A stretch of 64,000 nucleotides of DNA from Dehalococcoidia bacterium (GTDB lineage Bacteria; Chloroflexota; Dehalococcoidia; Lucifugimonadales; UBA1123), in assembly GCA_009838465.1 (NCBI GenBank), contig VXRN01000025.1, positions 1 to 64,000 of the forward strand. Reading direction: 5' to 3'. Numbering within the stretch: position 1 is the stretch's first letter; each line of letters begins with the position of its first letter. The notes below the pieces were generated by a model, which searched no databases, had not been told where the DNA came from, and saw only the letters and a program-made list of their open reading frames with translations. This document shows, in pieces, positions 41,832-49,952 of this stretch. A program made the position numbers and the translations under genes.

Positions 41832-43277
41832 TTACGCCAACTGGTACTCCTGTGTGGTTACTACCAGCTGGATGAGGGTTACGATGTGTTGCTCGGATTG
41901 GGGATCAGAGAAGTCGAAGTCTCCCCACTTGGAGGCGTATTCCACCAAGCCGTCGCGGGTGCTGTCCAGCACGGGCAGGGGGCCGAGTATGTCCAGAACG
42001 GCGTCAACGACGCGCTCGGCGGGCATGGGCTGTCCGCCTGACATATCCTGGATGCGCTCGATTATGGCGCGGATTCCGCTCTTGTCGGGGCTGTTGAGTA
42101 CGAGGCTGGCGAAGTTGACTCTCTGGACGTAAGAGCCGGTGTTTATCCACTCGCTGCCGCCCTGCCAGCCCTCCACGCTCGTCGGGTTGAGCAGGCCCTG
42201 TCCCATTGCGGCGCACGCTCCGGCGGCGGCGTATGTGTCCGTCGAGGGCAGGGAAATCGGACCGGCAATTCTGAGGGTTCCAACGACCATTTCGGCCGGG
42301 CTCTTGATGCGGGCGAAGCGAGAGGCTTCGGCCTTGAAGAAGTCTGAGTTGAACATCGCACGCAACACTGCGGCTATGTCGTAGTCCGAATCGAGGTATG
42401 CCTGAGCCATAATCTCTATGGCCTCGGGGTCCCTGGGCTCGAAGTGCGGCCACTGAGGAACGGGGAGTTCGTCGGCGACGAAGAAGTGATAGAGGTGGCG
42501 CGCTATGAATCGCGCGGTGGCAGGCTGCTTGCAGATGATGTCAACGACGTCCTCGCCGTTGAAGTCGCCGACCTCGCCGAGGAATTGCTTGTCTTCGTGG
42601 TCGTGGTCATCGTCGTCGTACTCAAACTGCCATGCGATGTAGCCATAGGGTCGGGCGGTGTTGTTACGCATCTTGATGGACATATAGTCGGGGTTGACGA
42701 CGCGCCAGCCGGTGAATGCGCGAGAGCACTCTTTGATGTCATCCTCGGTGTAGTTGCCGACTCCCATGGAGAATAGTTCGAGTATCTCGCGGCCGTAGTT
42801 CTCGTTTATGGACTCCTTGTGGTTGTCCTGATTGTCGAGCCACATGAGCATCGCGGGGTCTCTGGACAATTGGACCAGAAGATCTCTGAAACTGCCCATT
42901 CCGTATTCGCGGAACATGTCAACCTGATTGGTAACCATACGCGCCTGTATGAGCTTGTTGGAGCCGGTGGCGAAGACGCGGTGCCAGAACAGGCACATCT
43001 TCTCGGGCAGCACGGCGTCGGTGTTGACCATTCTGTAAACCCATTGGGCGCCGGCGGCCTGGCCGTTGCGAAGGTCCGACTGGTCCACGTGGTATCGGCG
43101 GATCAGATCGGTGGGTAGTTCGTTGGGCGCGGGTCGCGTGCTCAGGAGCTCTTCGACGGCTTCCTCGTAGCTCATGTCCAAGTAGTGGTCGAGCTCTTTG
43201 GCGGTGGCCCCGAATCCGGCCCGCCTGAGCAGATGCGCCATAAGCGCAACGTCTTGCTTACTTTGAACGGTCGTCAT
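41832..43277 (-). CDS. DUF1800 domain-containing protein
   Basis: From the ATG at 43277 (AAGGAG 7 bases before) the product is 481 aa. It matches DUF1800: HLLRRAGFGATAKELDHYLDM near the N-terminus, KMCLFWHRVFATGSNKL (about 95-112), NENYGREILELFSMGVGNYTEDDIKECSRAFTGW (about 161-194), and FIARHLYHFFVADE (about 253-266). The family is always found with DUF1501 and its biochemical role is unknown. The leader-like element E3 lies 123 bp upstream in the same sense. It heads a leftward operon of four genes. Confidence 0.93.
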   Translation of the reverse strand: MTTVQSKQDVALMAHLLRRAGFGATAKELDHYLDMSYEEAVEELLSTRPAPNELPTDLIRRYHVDQSDLRNGQAAGAQWVYRMVNTDAVLPEKMCLFWHRVFATGSNKLIQARMVTNQVDMFREYGMGSFRDLLVQLSRDPAMLMWLDNQDNHKESINENYGREILELFSMGVGNYTEDDIKECSRAFTGWRVVNPDYMSIKMRNNTARPYGYIAWQFEYDDDDHDHEDKQFLGEVGDFNGEDVVDIICKQPATARFIARHLYHFFVADELPVPQWPHFEPRDPEAIEIMAQAYLDSDYDIAAVLRAMFNSDFFKAEASRFARIKSPAEMVVGTLRIAGPISLPSTDTYAAAGACAAMGQGLLNPTSVEGWQGGSEWINTGSYVQRVNFASLVLNSPDKSGIRAIIERIQDMSGGQPMPAERVVDAVLDILGPLPVLDSTRDGLVEYASKWGDFDFSDPQSEQHIVTLIQLVVTTQEYQLA

Positions 43278-43400
43278 TCGCAATCTCCTTAGCTCAATCT
43301 GGTGTCGTTGGGGAGTATATCAGTTTTCAGTTGTCAGTATTCAGTTTTCTTGATTTGGAGATGTTGGGTACTGGGTTAAATCGGGGTCGAAAATCGGCGG

Positions 43401-43617
43401 GTCATATATTTTCATTTATAAACCGACAGGCGGGAACTGGTGGGCAGCAGGTGATTAGATCACCTGTTACTGACCTGTTAATCACCTGCGTTAGCTACGG
43501 GGAAACTTTTTCGCCCTTCCGATATTGGGCCAGCATAACTGAGCATTTATGTATGTCTTGGTTCAGAATCATCGTCGGACACGCTCCATAGTTAGTTTGT
43601 ATGTTCGTATTATAGCG
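43401..43617 (-). repeat. Leader-like intergenic element, copy E3
   Basis: On the minus strand this 217-bp segment begins CGCTATAATACGAACAT and closely follows E2 for about 140 bases. It has the perfect dyad CAGGTGATTA (43448-43457) and TAATCACCTG (43479-43488) with a 21-base loop of different sequence from E2, and ends GGTTTATAAATG...ATATATGAC. The small frame of E2 stops after 13 codons here. It points at DUF1800, 123 bp away. The rest of 43284-43842 holds only an R3 copy. Confidence 0.8.
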
Positions 43618-43703
43618 TATGCAGCGCACGAAAAGGCAGTCCTGTGAGAAGCTAATACCATTTCATTCTGATTAGGACATGAGCCTCAGAGGCAGGCAAG
43701 ATA

Positions 43704-43777
43704 GTCCTTCGACAGGCTCAGGACGAACGAGAGATCGAAGACGAGGCGAAAACGAAAGACCCTGCCGTGGGAACACG
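43704..43777 (+). repeat. Dispersed repeat R3, copy 2 (short)
   Basis: GTCCTTCGACAGGCTCAGGA is followed by CGAACGAGAGATCGAAGACG and AGGCGAAAACGAAAGACCCTG. It matches the core of R3 copies at 16382-16519 and 56748-56912. It lies upstream of the importer promoter. Confidence 0.8.
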
Positions 43778-43842
43778 ACGACGTTACTCCGAATTGGCAT
43801 TAAGGAGGAAATTGGAAAGCCCCTGCTTTTGGAATTTGCATA

Positions 43843-43871
43843 TTGACACATTTTGACAATAGCTTTATTAT
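43843..43871 (+). promoter_or_regulatory. Near-consensus sigma-70 promoter of the importer operon
   Basis: TTGACA (43843-43848) is a perfect -35 box and TATTAT (43866-43871) a good -10 box, separated by exactly 17 bases. It lies about 160 bases before the start codon at 44033, leaving a leader of about 155 nt. A frame opening at 43853 would begin inside the promoter, which is further reason to use the downstream start. Confidence 0.78.
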
Positions 43872-44032
43872 CCGCCATACCCATAGTCGGTATTTGGAGA
43901 GGTAATATCGATTCCATTCTCAGTTCACAGATTGTTGATCTGATTTCCCGAAAGGGACTGCATCTACTTGTACGGATGACCTGTCTAAGAAGTGAGTCCG
44001 ACCTCGGACGCTCTCATGTAAAGGGGATGAAC

Positions 44033-45886
44033 ATGAAACCTTTCACCTATGACGGCGCGAAGTTGTTTATGATCATCGGAGTCTTGGCAATTGCGCTGAT
44101 GCTCGTGCTGGCGTGCGCCAGCGAGGATGAACCGGAACCCGCCGCTCCGTCTCAGCCCGCGCCGGCCGCTCCTGCTCCCGCGACGGCGGTTCCAGCTCCC
44201 GCTCAGCCCGCGACCACGATGCAGGAGACTACGAAGTCCGACATGGACAGCGGCCTGACGGATGAGACGCTTACGCTGCTTGTAGCGAACGTTGGCGCGA
44301 CGGGTGGCTGGGACCCAACTCGCTCCGGCGGCGCGGAGTTCATGAAGGTAACCCGCTACTATAACTGCACCTTGGTTGGCGGCGGTGGTGGCGGCACCCT
44401 CAAGCGCGGAGTGGCCGACAGTTGGTCCGTCAGCTCCGACGGCAAGACGATTGATTTCGTTATAGCGGATGGCATAAAGGCGCACGACGGCAGCGACATT
44501 GACATAGAGGACGCCTGGTGGCGCTTTGAGTTCGCGTTCGGTGAAGAGGCGCTCAAGCGTCCGGGTGTTGATCCTACCTCAATAGGCTTGGCGCAGGTCA
44601 CCGAAGCTATACAGAAGATTGACGGCAACACCCTGCGGATGGTGTTCACCAATCCCAGGCCTGACACCCCGTTCCTGAATTCGGAGAACTCCCAGGGCGA
44701 GGACGGCCAGATATTCAACGCCGACCACTGGAAGGAAGTGACCGGATACAACGCCGCTGGCGGCGACATATCCCAGACCGACGACCAAGCGTACCAGAAC
44801 AACCCGGACAGCTGCGGCTCGATGAAGTTCGTTGACCAGATACCGGGCCAGAAGTTCGAGTTGGAGCGGTTCGACGACTACTTCTACCAGCCCGCCAACG
44901 GATACGACGAAGACCGGAGGCCCAAGTTCGCCAAGTACATAACCGAGGTCGTGCCGGAAGCAGCCACCCGCATCGCCGGACTGCAGGCGGGTCAGGCGGA
45001 CATGATCGAGGCCAACGTGTTCCTGCTGGAGGACATCGAGGCGGCGGGCGGCCAGGTGGTGTATCAGCCTGAGGCGGCCTACTCCTGGATCGTCTTCGTG
45101 GACTGCTGGGACCCCGAGCTTTGGTGCTATGACAAGCGCGTCCGACAGGCTCTCGAATACGCGATAGACAAAGAGGCGATCATTGACAGCCTGTATAACC
45201 GCGACATGGCTATACCACAGGGCTGGCAGCACGTTACGCCCAGCACCATCGGATACAGAGACGGCGTAGCCGACCCGCGTCCTCACGACGTGGAGAAGGC
45301 GAAACAGCTTCTGGAAGAGGCCGGCGTGGATATTCCACCGTTCGACATCTGGACATGGGAAGCGGGCGACCTGCCTCTCCAGCCGCAGTTAGCGGAGGTG
45401 TTCAGCACCACCTGGAACAACGAACTGGGACTGGAGACGAAAGTGAGGACCGGCGACGCGACGTCAGTTAGGCAGCAGTGGAACGAGCGCAAGCTGCCCG
45501 GCAGCGTTCTCGTTCGCACCAACGAGACTCGCTGGAACGGACTGAGCATCACGCGCGGAATGTACACCTACGCGGCGGGCGCGAAGGCGTGGAGGACCTG
45601 CGATCCCGAGTGGACGTCCGACGCTCATCCGAATGGCGACCCGGTATGCCAGCGCTTGAGCGACCTCGTCACCGAGAAGCTCGTAAACGAGGTTACGGTT
45701 GACGCATGGGAGACCAACTTCCCAGTGGTGTACAGCGAACTGCGTGAGGAGAATCACGCTTTCAGCCCGTTCTTCGTGAACCTGCCCTGGGGCATGGGAC
45801 CGCGCATCAAGCCTGGAAGCTGGAAGCCCTGGCCGGTCGTAACATATAACACAGCCATGTGGACCATCGAGTTCAACGAGAACTAG
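44033..45886 (+). CDS. ABC importer substrate-binding lipoprotein (family 5)
   Basis: From the ATG at 44033 (AAAGGGG 6 bases before) the product is 617 aa. The lipoprotein signal has MKPFTYDG, a hydrophobic helix (12-30) and lipobox LVLAC. A Pro/Ala-rich linker follows, then an SBP_bac_5 domain: LKRGVADSWSVSSDGKTIDFVI, YTEV-like VPEAATRIAGLQAGQADMIE, and RVRQALEYAIDKEAIIDSLY. It should bind a peptide, opine or nickel-type ligand for the permease and ATPase subunits encoded at 46140-49951. It is longer than the common 500-550 aa. Confidence 0.93.
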   Translation: MKPFTYDGAKLFMIIGVLAIALMLVLACASEDEPEPAAPSQPAPAAPAPATAVPAPAQPATTMQETTKSDMDSGLTDETLTLLVANVGATGGWDPTRSGGAEFMKVTRYYNCTLVGGGGGGTLKRGVADSWSVSSDGKTIDFVIADGIKAHDGSDIDIEDAWWRFEFAFGEEALKRPGVDPTSIGLAQVTEAIQKIDGNTLRMVFTNPRPDTPFLNSENSQGEDGQIFNADHWKEVTGYNAAGGDISQTDDQAYQNNPDSCGSMKFVDQIPGQKFELERFDDYFYQPANGYDEDRRPKFAKYITEVVPEAATRIAGLQAGQADMIEANVFLLEDIEAAGGQVVYQPEAAYSWIVFVDCWDPELWCYDKRVRQALEYAIDKEAIIDSLYNRDMAIPQGWQHVTPSTIGYRDGVADPRPHDVEKAKQLLEEAGVDIPPFDIWTWEAGDLPLQPQLAEVFSTTWNNELGLETKVRTGDATSVRQQWNERKLPGSVLVRTNETRWNGLSITRGMYTYAAGAKAWRTCDPEWTSDAHPNGDPVCQRLSDLVTEKLVNEVTVDAWETNFPVVYSELREENHAFSPFFVNLPWGMGPRIKPGSWKPWPVVTYNTAMWTIEFNEN

Positions 45887-45904
45887 ACGAGGCATTCCTC
45901 ATAA

Positions 45905-45937
45905 GACCCCCGCTCTCCGGCATCGGGGAGCGGGGTC
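45905..45937 (+). terminator. GC-rich hairpin after the binding-protein gene
   Basis: GACCCC pairs with GGGGTC and GCTC/CC with GG/GAGC across a short loop (stem of about 12 bp with two bulges), 18 bp after the stop at 45886. No T run follows. In importer operons such hairpins often protect the binding-protein mRNA and reduce read-through to the permease genes; that role here is inference. Confidence 0.65.
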
Positions 45938-45990
45938 AGTCGTCAGCCCCAGGATTCCAAGGGATACGGGGGTGACTGCGAGAGTCTGAT

Positions 45991-46056
45991 CCCCCTCACC
46001 CCCGTATCTGAATACGGGGCAGGTTCTAGCCCTCTCTCATCAAGGGAGAGGGGATA
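45991..46056. repeat. Palindromic repeat R1 with GTATCTGAATAC cassette
   Basis: CCCCTCACCCCCGTATCTGAATACGGGG is followed by CAGGTTCTAGCC and the hairpin CCCTCTCTCATCAAGGGAGAGGGG. The cassette resembles GTATCAAGTAC at about 10030 and 27860. It lies in the gap between binding protein and permease, which otherwise contains only the hairpin at 45905-45937. Confidence 0.75.
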
Positions 46057-46139
46057 TATTGATGGCAAAACACGCTTTCCCGCCAAAGGGTGGGGAGACC
46101 TTTGTAATCGTCCCTTAAAGCGGTCGGAGGACTGCCCAA

Positions 46140-47069
46140 ATGACACGATACATAGCAAGAAAGGTCCTGGAGGCGCTGGTCACGCTTATTGGCCTGAGTC
46201 TCGTCGTGTTCTCAGCGGTCCACATGACCGGCGACCCGGCGAGGATGCTGCTGCCGGTGAGGATTGACGCCTCGGAAGAGGTGTACGAGGAACTCAAGGA
46301 GCAGCTTGGCCTCAACAGGCCGTTCATGGTGCAGTACCTGGACTTCATGAGGGGCCTGATAACGAAGGGGGACTTCGGCAGATCGGTGCGAAGCCAGAAA
46401 GAGGCGAGGCACCTGCTGATGGAGCGAGTTCCAGCCACCATCCAGCTTGCCGCCGCCGGACTGTTCTTATCGTTCGTAATCGGAGTGCCTGCGGGGATAT
46501 TGTCGGCGGTCAAACGGGATACGCTAGCGGACAAGATAGGCAAGGCGATTGCCATATTCGGCCTCGCCGCGCCGCAGTTCTGGGTGGCTATCATGGTGGT
46601 CATCCTGTTCGGGGCATATCTACAGTGGCTGCCCGTTTACGGATCGGGCGGGCCCGATCACTTCATTCTTCCCGCGTGTGTGCTCGCGCTGGGGCCGCTT
46701 GCCGCGATGATGCGGCTCGGACGCTCGAGCATGTTGGACATACTGGACAGCGAGTTCGTGAAGTTCGCGCGGGTGAAGGGAATGCGCGAGCGTATCGTGA
46801 TCTGGAAACACGCGGCCAGGAACGCGGTCATTCCACTCATGACGTTTGGCGGTCTGACGCTGGCGGCTTTGCTCAACGGCTCGATAGTGGTTGAGCAGGT
46901 GTTCGCGTGGCCCGGCCTCGGCAGAATGATGATCGAGGGGGTCATTCAGCGAGATATGCCGCTTGTGCAGGCGACGGTGCTGGTCTCCGGTTTCTTCTAC
47001 GTGGTGACCGCGCTGATAGTGGACATAATGTATGGCTTCGCGGACCCTAGGATCAGGGATACGAACTAG
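46140..47069 (+). CDS. ABC importer permease (DppB type)
   Basis: The 309-aa inner-membrane protein has six predicted helices. The N-terminus MTRYIARKVLEALVTLIGLSLVVFSAVHM matches the DppB/OppB signature, and the EAA loop appears as EFVKFARVKGMRERIVIWKHAARNAVIPL (about 203-231). The C-terminal GRMMIEGVIQRDMPLVQATVLV is typical. It pairs with the DppC-like permease 22 bp downstream to form the transmembrane channel of the peptide/nickel/opine importer. Confidence 0.94.
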   Translation: MTRYIARKVLEALVTLIGLSLVVFSAVHMTGDPARMLLPVRIDASEEVYEELKEQLGLNRPFMVQYLDFMRGLITKGDFGRSVRSQKEARHLLMERVPATIQLAAAGLFLSFVIGVPAGILSAVKRDTLADKIGKAIAIFGLAAPQFWVAIMVVILFGAYLQWLPVYGSGGPDHFILPACVLALGPLAAMMRLGRSSMLDILDSEFVKFARVKGMRERIVIWKHAARNAVIPLMTFGGLTLAALLNGSIVVEQVFAWPGLGRMMIEGVIQRDMPLVQATVLVSGFFYVVTALIVDIMYGFADPRIRDTN

Positions 47070-47090
47070 AGCGTTTGGGGCAGATTCATC

Positions 47091-47969
47091 ATGTCAACGT
47101 TCACACAGGAAAACGCCCTGGCGGAAGAGTCCGTCGGATTCATGGACCGTCTCAGGGAGCTCAGGCTTCCCTGGATACCTGTGATCGTCATAACCGTACT
47201 GGTGATTCTCGCGGCATTCGCACCATTGCTCTCGCCGCATGATCCGAGGGACCAGAATCTGCGGGATGCCAGAACGCCGCCATTCCAGACCTGGGACTAC
47301 CCACTCGGCACTGACTTCGTGGGCAAGGACATCCTCAGCCGACTGATATATGGCGCGCGCACCTCCGCTTTCATCAGTATGTTCGCGCTGGGCGCGGGCG
47401 TCGTCGTAGGAACGGTGCTGGGGCTAATCTCAGGCTACGCAGGCAGGTGGGTGGACACTATCATCATGCGTATAGCAGACGCGACGATGGGCTTTCCGTC
47501 CATTCTGCTGGCGATGATAATCGTGGCTATTCTTGGCACGGGACTCATGCCCATCGTGGTCGCGGTTGCGGTGTCCACATGGCCGCGAATCGCGCGGATG
47601 ATAAGGGGGGAAGTGCTTTCGGTCAAAGACGCCGACTTCGTGATACTTGCCAGGATCGCGGGTGTTTCCCCGGCTGTCATCATCTGGAGGCACGTGTTCC
47701 CGAACGTGCTGAATACGCTGATGGTGATAACGAGCCTGTCTGTAGCGGGCGTGATCCTCACGGAAGCGTCACTGAGCTTCCTGGGACTGGGCCTGCCGCC
47801 GGGCGACCCGGCATGGGGCATCATGGTCTCTGAGGGCAGGCAGAGCCTGTTGCGTATGTGGTGGATCTCGCTGTTCCCAGGGGTGGTCATCACAGTAGTG
47901 GTCATGGCGTTCAACTTCTTCGGGGACTGGCTGCGGGATACGCTCGATCCGAAGCTGCGGAGGGTTTAG
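47091..47969 (+). CDS. ABC importer permease (DppC type)
   Basis: The 292-aa protein has a cytoplasmic N-terminal stretch, a first helix (about 30-46) and the OppC N-terminal motif PLLSPHDPRDQNL. After PLGTDFVGKDILSRLIYGARTS it shows five further helices with the EAA segment DADFVILARIAGVSPAVIIWRHVFPNVLNTLM (about 179-210). The C-terminal GDWLRDTLDPKLRRV is typical of DppC. The next gene follows after 4 bp. Confidence 0.94.
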   Translation: MSTFTQENALAEESVGFMDRLRELRLPWIPVIVITVLVILAAFAPLLSPHDPRDQNLRDARTPPFQTWDYPLGTDFVGKDILSRLIYGARTSAFISMFALGAGVVVGTVLGLISGYAGRWVDTIIMRIADATMGFPSILLAMIIVAILGTGLMPIVVAVAVSTWPRIARMIRGEVLSVKDADFVILARIAGVSPAVIIWRHVFPNVLNTLMVITSLSVAGVILTEASLSFLGLGLPPGDPAWGIMVSEGRQSLLRMWWISLFPGVVITVVVMAFNFFGDWLRDTLDPKLRRV

Positions 47970-47973
47970 CGCA

Positions 47974-48972
47974 TTGAATAACGGCAACAATGATGCGGTT
48001 CTGCAAGTAGAGGATCTTCGGACGCACTTCTTTACGCGCACGGGCGTGGTGAAGGCTGTGGATGGCGTTTCTTTCGACCTGAAAGCTGGGGAAACGCTTG
48101 GGATCGTGGGCGAGTCCGGGTCGGGCAAGAGCATGACGGCTTTGTCCATCATGCGGCTGGTGCCGGAGCCTGGCGGTCGCATCGTGAGCGGGCGTATCAT
48201 GTTCGACGGTCAGGACCTGGTGGAGTTGAACGGCAGCGACATGTCGGATATACGCGGCCGGGACATCTGCATGATCTTACAGGACCCGATGACCTCGCTT
48301 AATCCGGTGCTGTCGGTGGGCGATCAGCTTACGGAGACGTTCCGCCCGGACGCGGCCGGGCCAAGTCGAGCAGTATGGGACCGCGCCGTTCAGCTACTCC
48401 AGATGGTAAGGATACCCGCGGCGGAGATACGGATGCGGGCGTTCCCGCACCAGATGAGCGGCGGTATGAGACAGCGGGTTGTGGGCGCTATTGCAATTTC
48501 GCGCTCTCCGAAGGTGCTGATAGCGGACGAGCCTACGACGTCGCTCGACGCTACGATCCAGCTCCAGTACCTGCGTCTGCTGAAGGACATTCAGGCGGAG
48601 ACGGGCGCGGCGATCATTTTCATCACGCACGACTTTGGGATCGTGGCGAGGATGTGCGACCGGGTGGCGGTAATGTACGCGGGTAAGATAGTGGAGATAG
48701 CGGACGTGGAGGACCTGTTCTACAAGCCTCAGCATCCGTACACACAGGCGCTGCTGGGATCGGTTCCCGACCTTGAAGAGGACGTGGAGTGGCTCACCTC
48801 CATACAGGGACAGCCTCCCAACCTGGACAATATGCCCGTCGGATGCAGCTTCGAGCCTCGCTGTATGTACGCATTCGATAAGTGCCAGACCGAGTACCCG
48901 CCCGAATATATCGTCGGAAACAAGCACATAGCGCGATGCTGGAGACTCGATGACGACCACGACACAGCCTAA
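47974..48972 (+). CDS. ABC importer ATP-binding protein (DppD type)
   Basis: The start is TTG at 47974, 12 bases after GGAGGG. The 332-aa subunit has Walker A GESGSGKS (about 45-52), QDPMTSLNP (Q-loop), signature LSGG-equivalent QMSGGMRQR (about 158-166), Walker B VLIADEPTTSLD (about 179-190) and ITHDFG. The C-terminal oligopeptide-transporter domain holds the Cys-rich PVGCSFEPRCMYAFDKCQTEYP (about 289-310). It hydrolyses ATP together with the DppF-type subunit, whose start overlaps by 23 bp. Confidence 0.95.
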   Translation: MNNGNNDAVLQVEDLRTHFFTRTGVVKAVDGVSFDLKAGETLGIVGESGSGKSMTALSIMRLVPEPGGRIVSGRIMFDGQDLVELNGSDMSDIRGRDICMILQDPMTSLNPVLSVGDQLTETFRPDAAGPSRAVWDRAVQLLQMVRIPAAEIRMRAFPHQMSGGMRQRVVGAIAISRSPKVLIADEPTTSLDATIQLQYLRLLKDIQAETGAAIIFITHDFGIVARMCDRVAVMYAGKIVEIADVEDLFYKPQHPYTQALLGSVPDLEEDVEWLTSIQGQPPNLDNMPVGCSFEPRCMYAFDKCQTEYPPEYIVGNKHIARCWRLDDDHDTA

Positions 48973-49951
48973 CGCGGTAAACGGCGCTGAACCCCTGATA
49001 GCGGCCCAGGATGTGAAGAAGCACTTCCGGGTCACCAGCGGATTTGTGTTTCGCAAGACCGTCGGGCAGGTCAGGGCCGTGGACGGAGTATCGTTCAGCA
49101 TACCTGAGGGGCAGACTTACAGCCTGGTCGGGGAATCGGGCTGTGGCAAGACGACGACGGCCAAGCTGGTGCTTCTGGTGGAGCAGCTTACGTCGGGTCG
49201 GCTCACCTTCCAGGGGCAGGATATAAACGAGTTTACGCCTGAGCAGCTAAACGAATACCGGGAGTCGGTGCAGGCGGTGTTCCAGGATCCGTGGAGTTCG
49301 CTGAATCCCCGGCTGAGGGTGGAGTCGATCATCGCGGAGCCGATTACGGCACACCGCAGTCCGACGAAGGGGGAACTGAGGGAGCAGATACTCTCGCTGC
49401 TGGAGGAGGTGGGGCTTCATCCCAGTCACGCGCACCGCTACCCGCACGAGTTCAGTGGCGGCCAGAGACAGCGCATCGCTATTGCCAGGGCGCTGGCGCT
49501 GCGTCCGAAGTTGATAGTGCTGGATGAGCCGGTGTCGGCGCTGGATGTGTCCATACGAGCACAGATAATGAACCTGCTGAAACAACTCCAGATTGACCAT
49601 AATCTGAGCTATCTTCTCATAGCGCACCAGCTCGCCACGGTGCGGTACATGAGCCACAGGGTAGGAGTGATGTACCTGGGCAAGATGGTGGAGGAAGCCG
49701 AATCTTCCGAATTGTTCAACAATCCGCATCATCCGTACACGCGGGCGCTCATATCGGCGTCTCTGTCCTCTCGCCCCGGCGTTGACAGGGAGGAGATAGT
49801 GCTAAGCGGCGAGGTGCCGTCGCCTATCAACCCGCCGCCGGGATGCACGTTCCACCCTCGTTGTCCCTCGGTATTCGAGCCGTGCTCCGATGACATCCCT
49901 GAGATGCAGGAAGTGGCGCCCGGGCATTTGGTCTCGTGCCATCTGTACTAA
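48950..49951 (+). CDS. ABC importer ATP-binding protein (DppF type)
   Basis: The 333-aa ATPase has Walker A GESGCGKTT (about 62-70), QAVFQDPWSSLNPRL (Q-loop), signature FSGGQRQRIAIARAL (about 166-180), Walker B LIVLDEPVSALD and the switch His in LLIAHQLA. The C-terminal oligopeptide domain has GCTFHPRCPSVFEPC. It is the fifth component of the binding protein, two permeases and two ATPases, so a full importer is encoded. It overlaps the previous gene by 23 bp. Confidence 0.95.
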   Translation: MTTTTQPNAVNGAEPLIAAQDVKKHFRVTSGFVFRKTVGQVRAVDGVSFSIPEGQTYSLVGESGCGKTTTAKLVLLVEQLTSGRLTFQGQDINEFTPEQLNEYRESVQAVFQDPWSSLNPRLRVESIIAEPITAHRSPTKGELREQILSLLEEVGLHPSHAHRYPHEFSGGQRQRIAIARALALRPKLIVLDEPVSALDVSIRAQIMNLLKQLQIDHNLSYLLIAHQLATVRYMSHRVGVMYLGKMVEEAESSELFNNPHHPYTRALISASLSSRPGVDREEIVLSGEVPSPINPPPGCTFHPRCPSVFEPCSDDIPEMQEVAPGHLVSCHLY

Positions 49952-49952
49952 C

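Noticed and set aside
43853-44032. N-terminal extension of the importer binding protein
   Set aside because: The extension begins between the -35 and -10 boxes of a strong promoter. The ATG at 44033 has a good ribosome-binding site and gives a proper lipoprotein signal.
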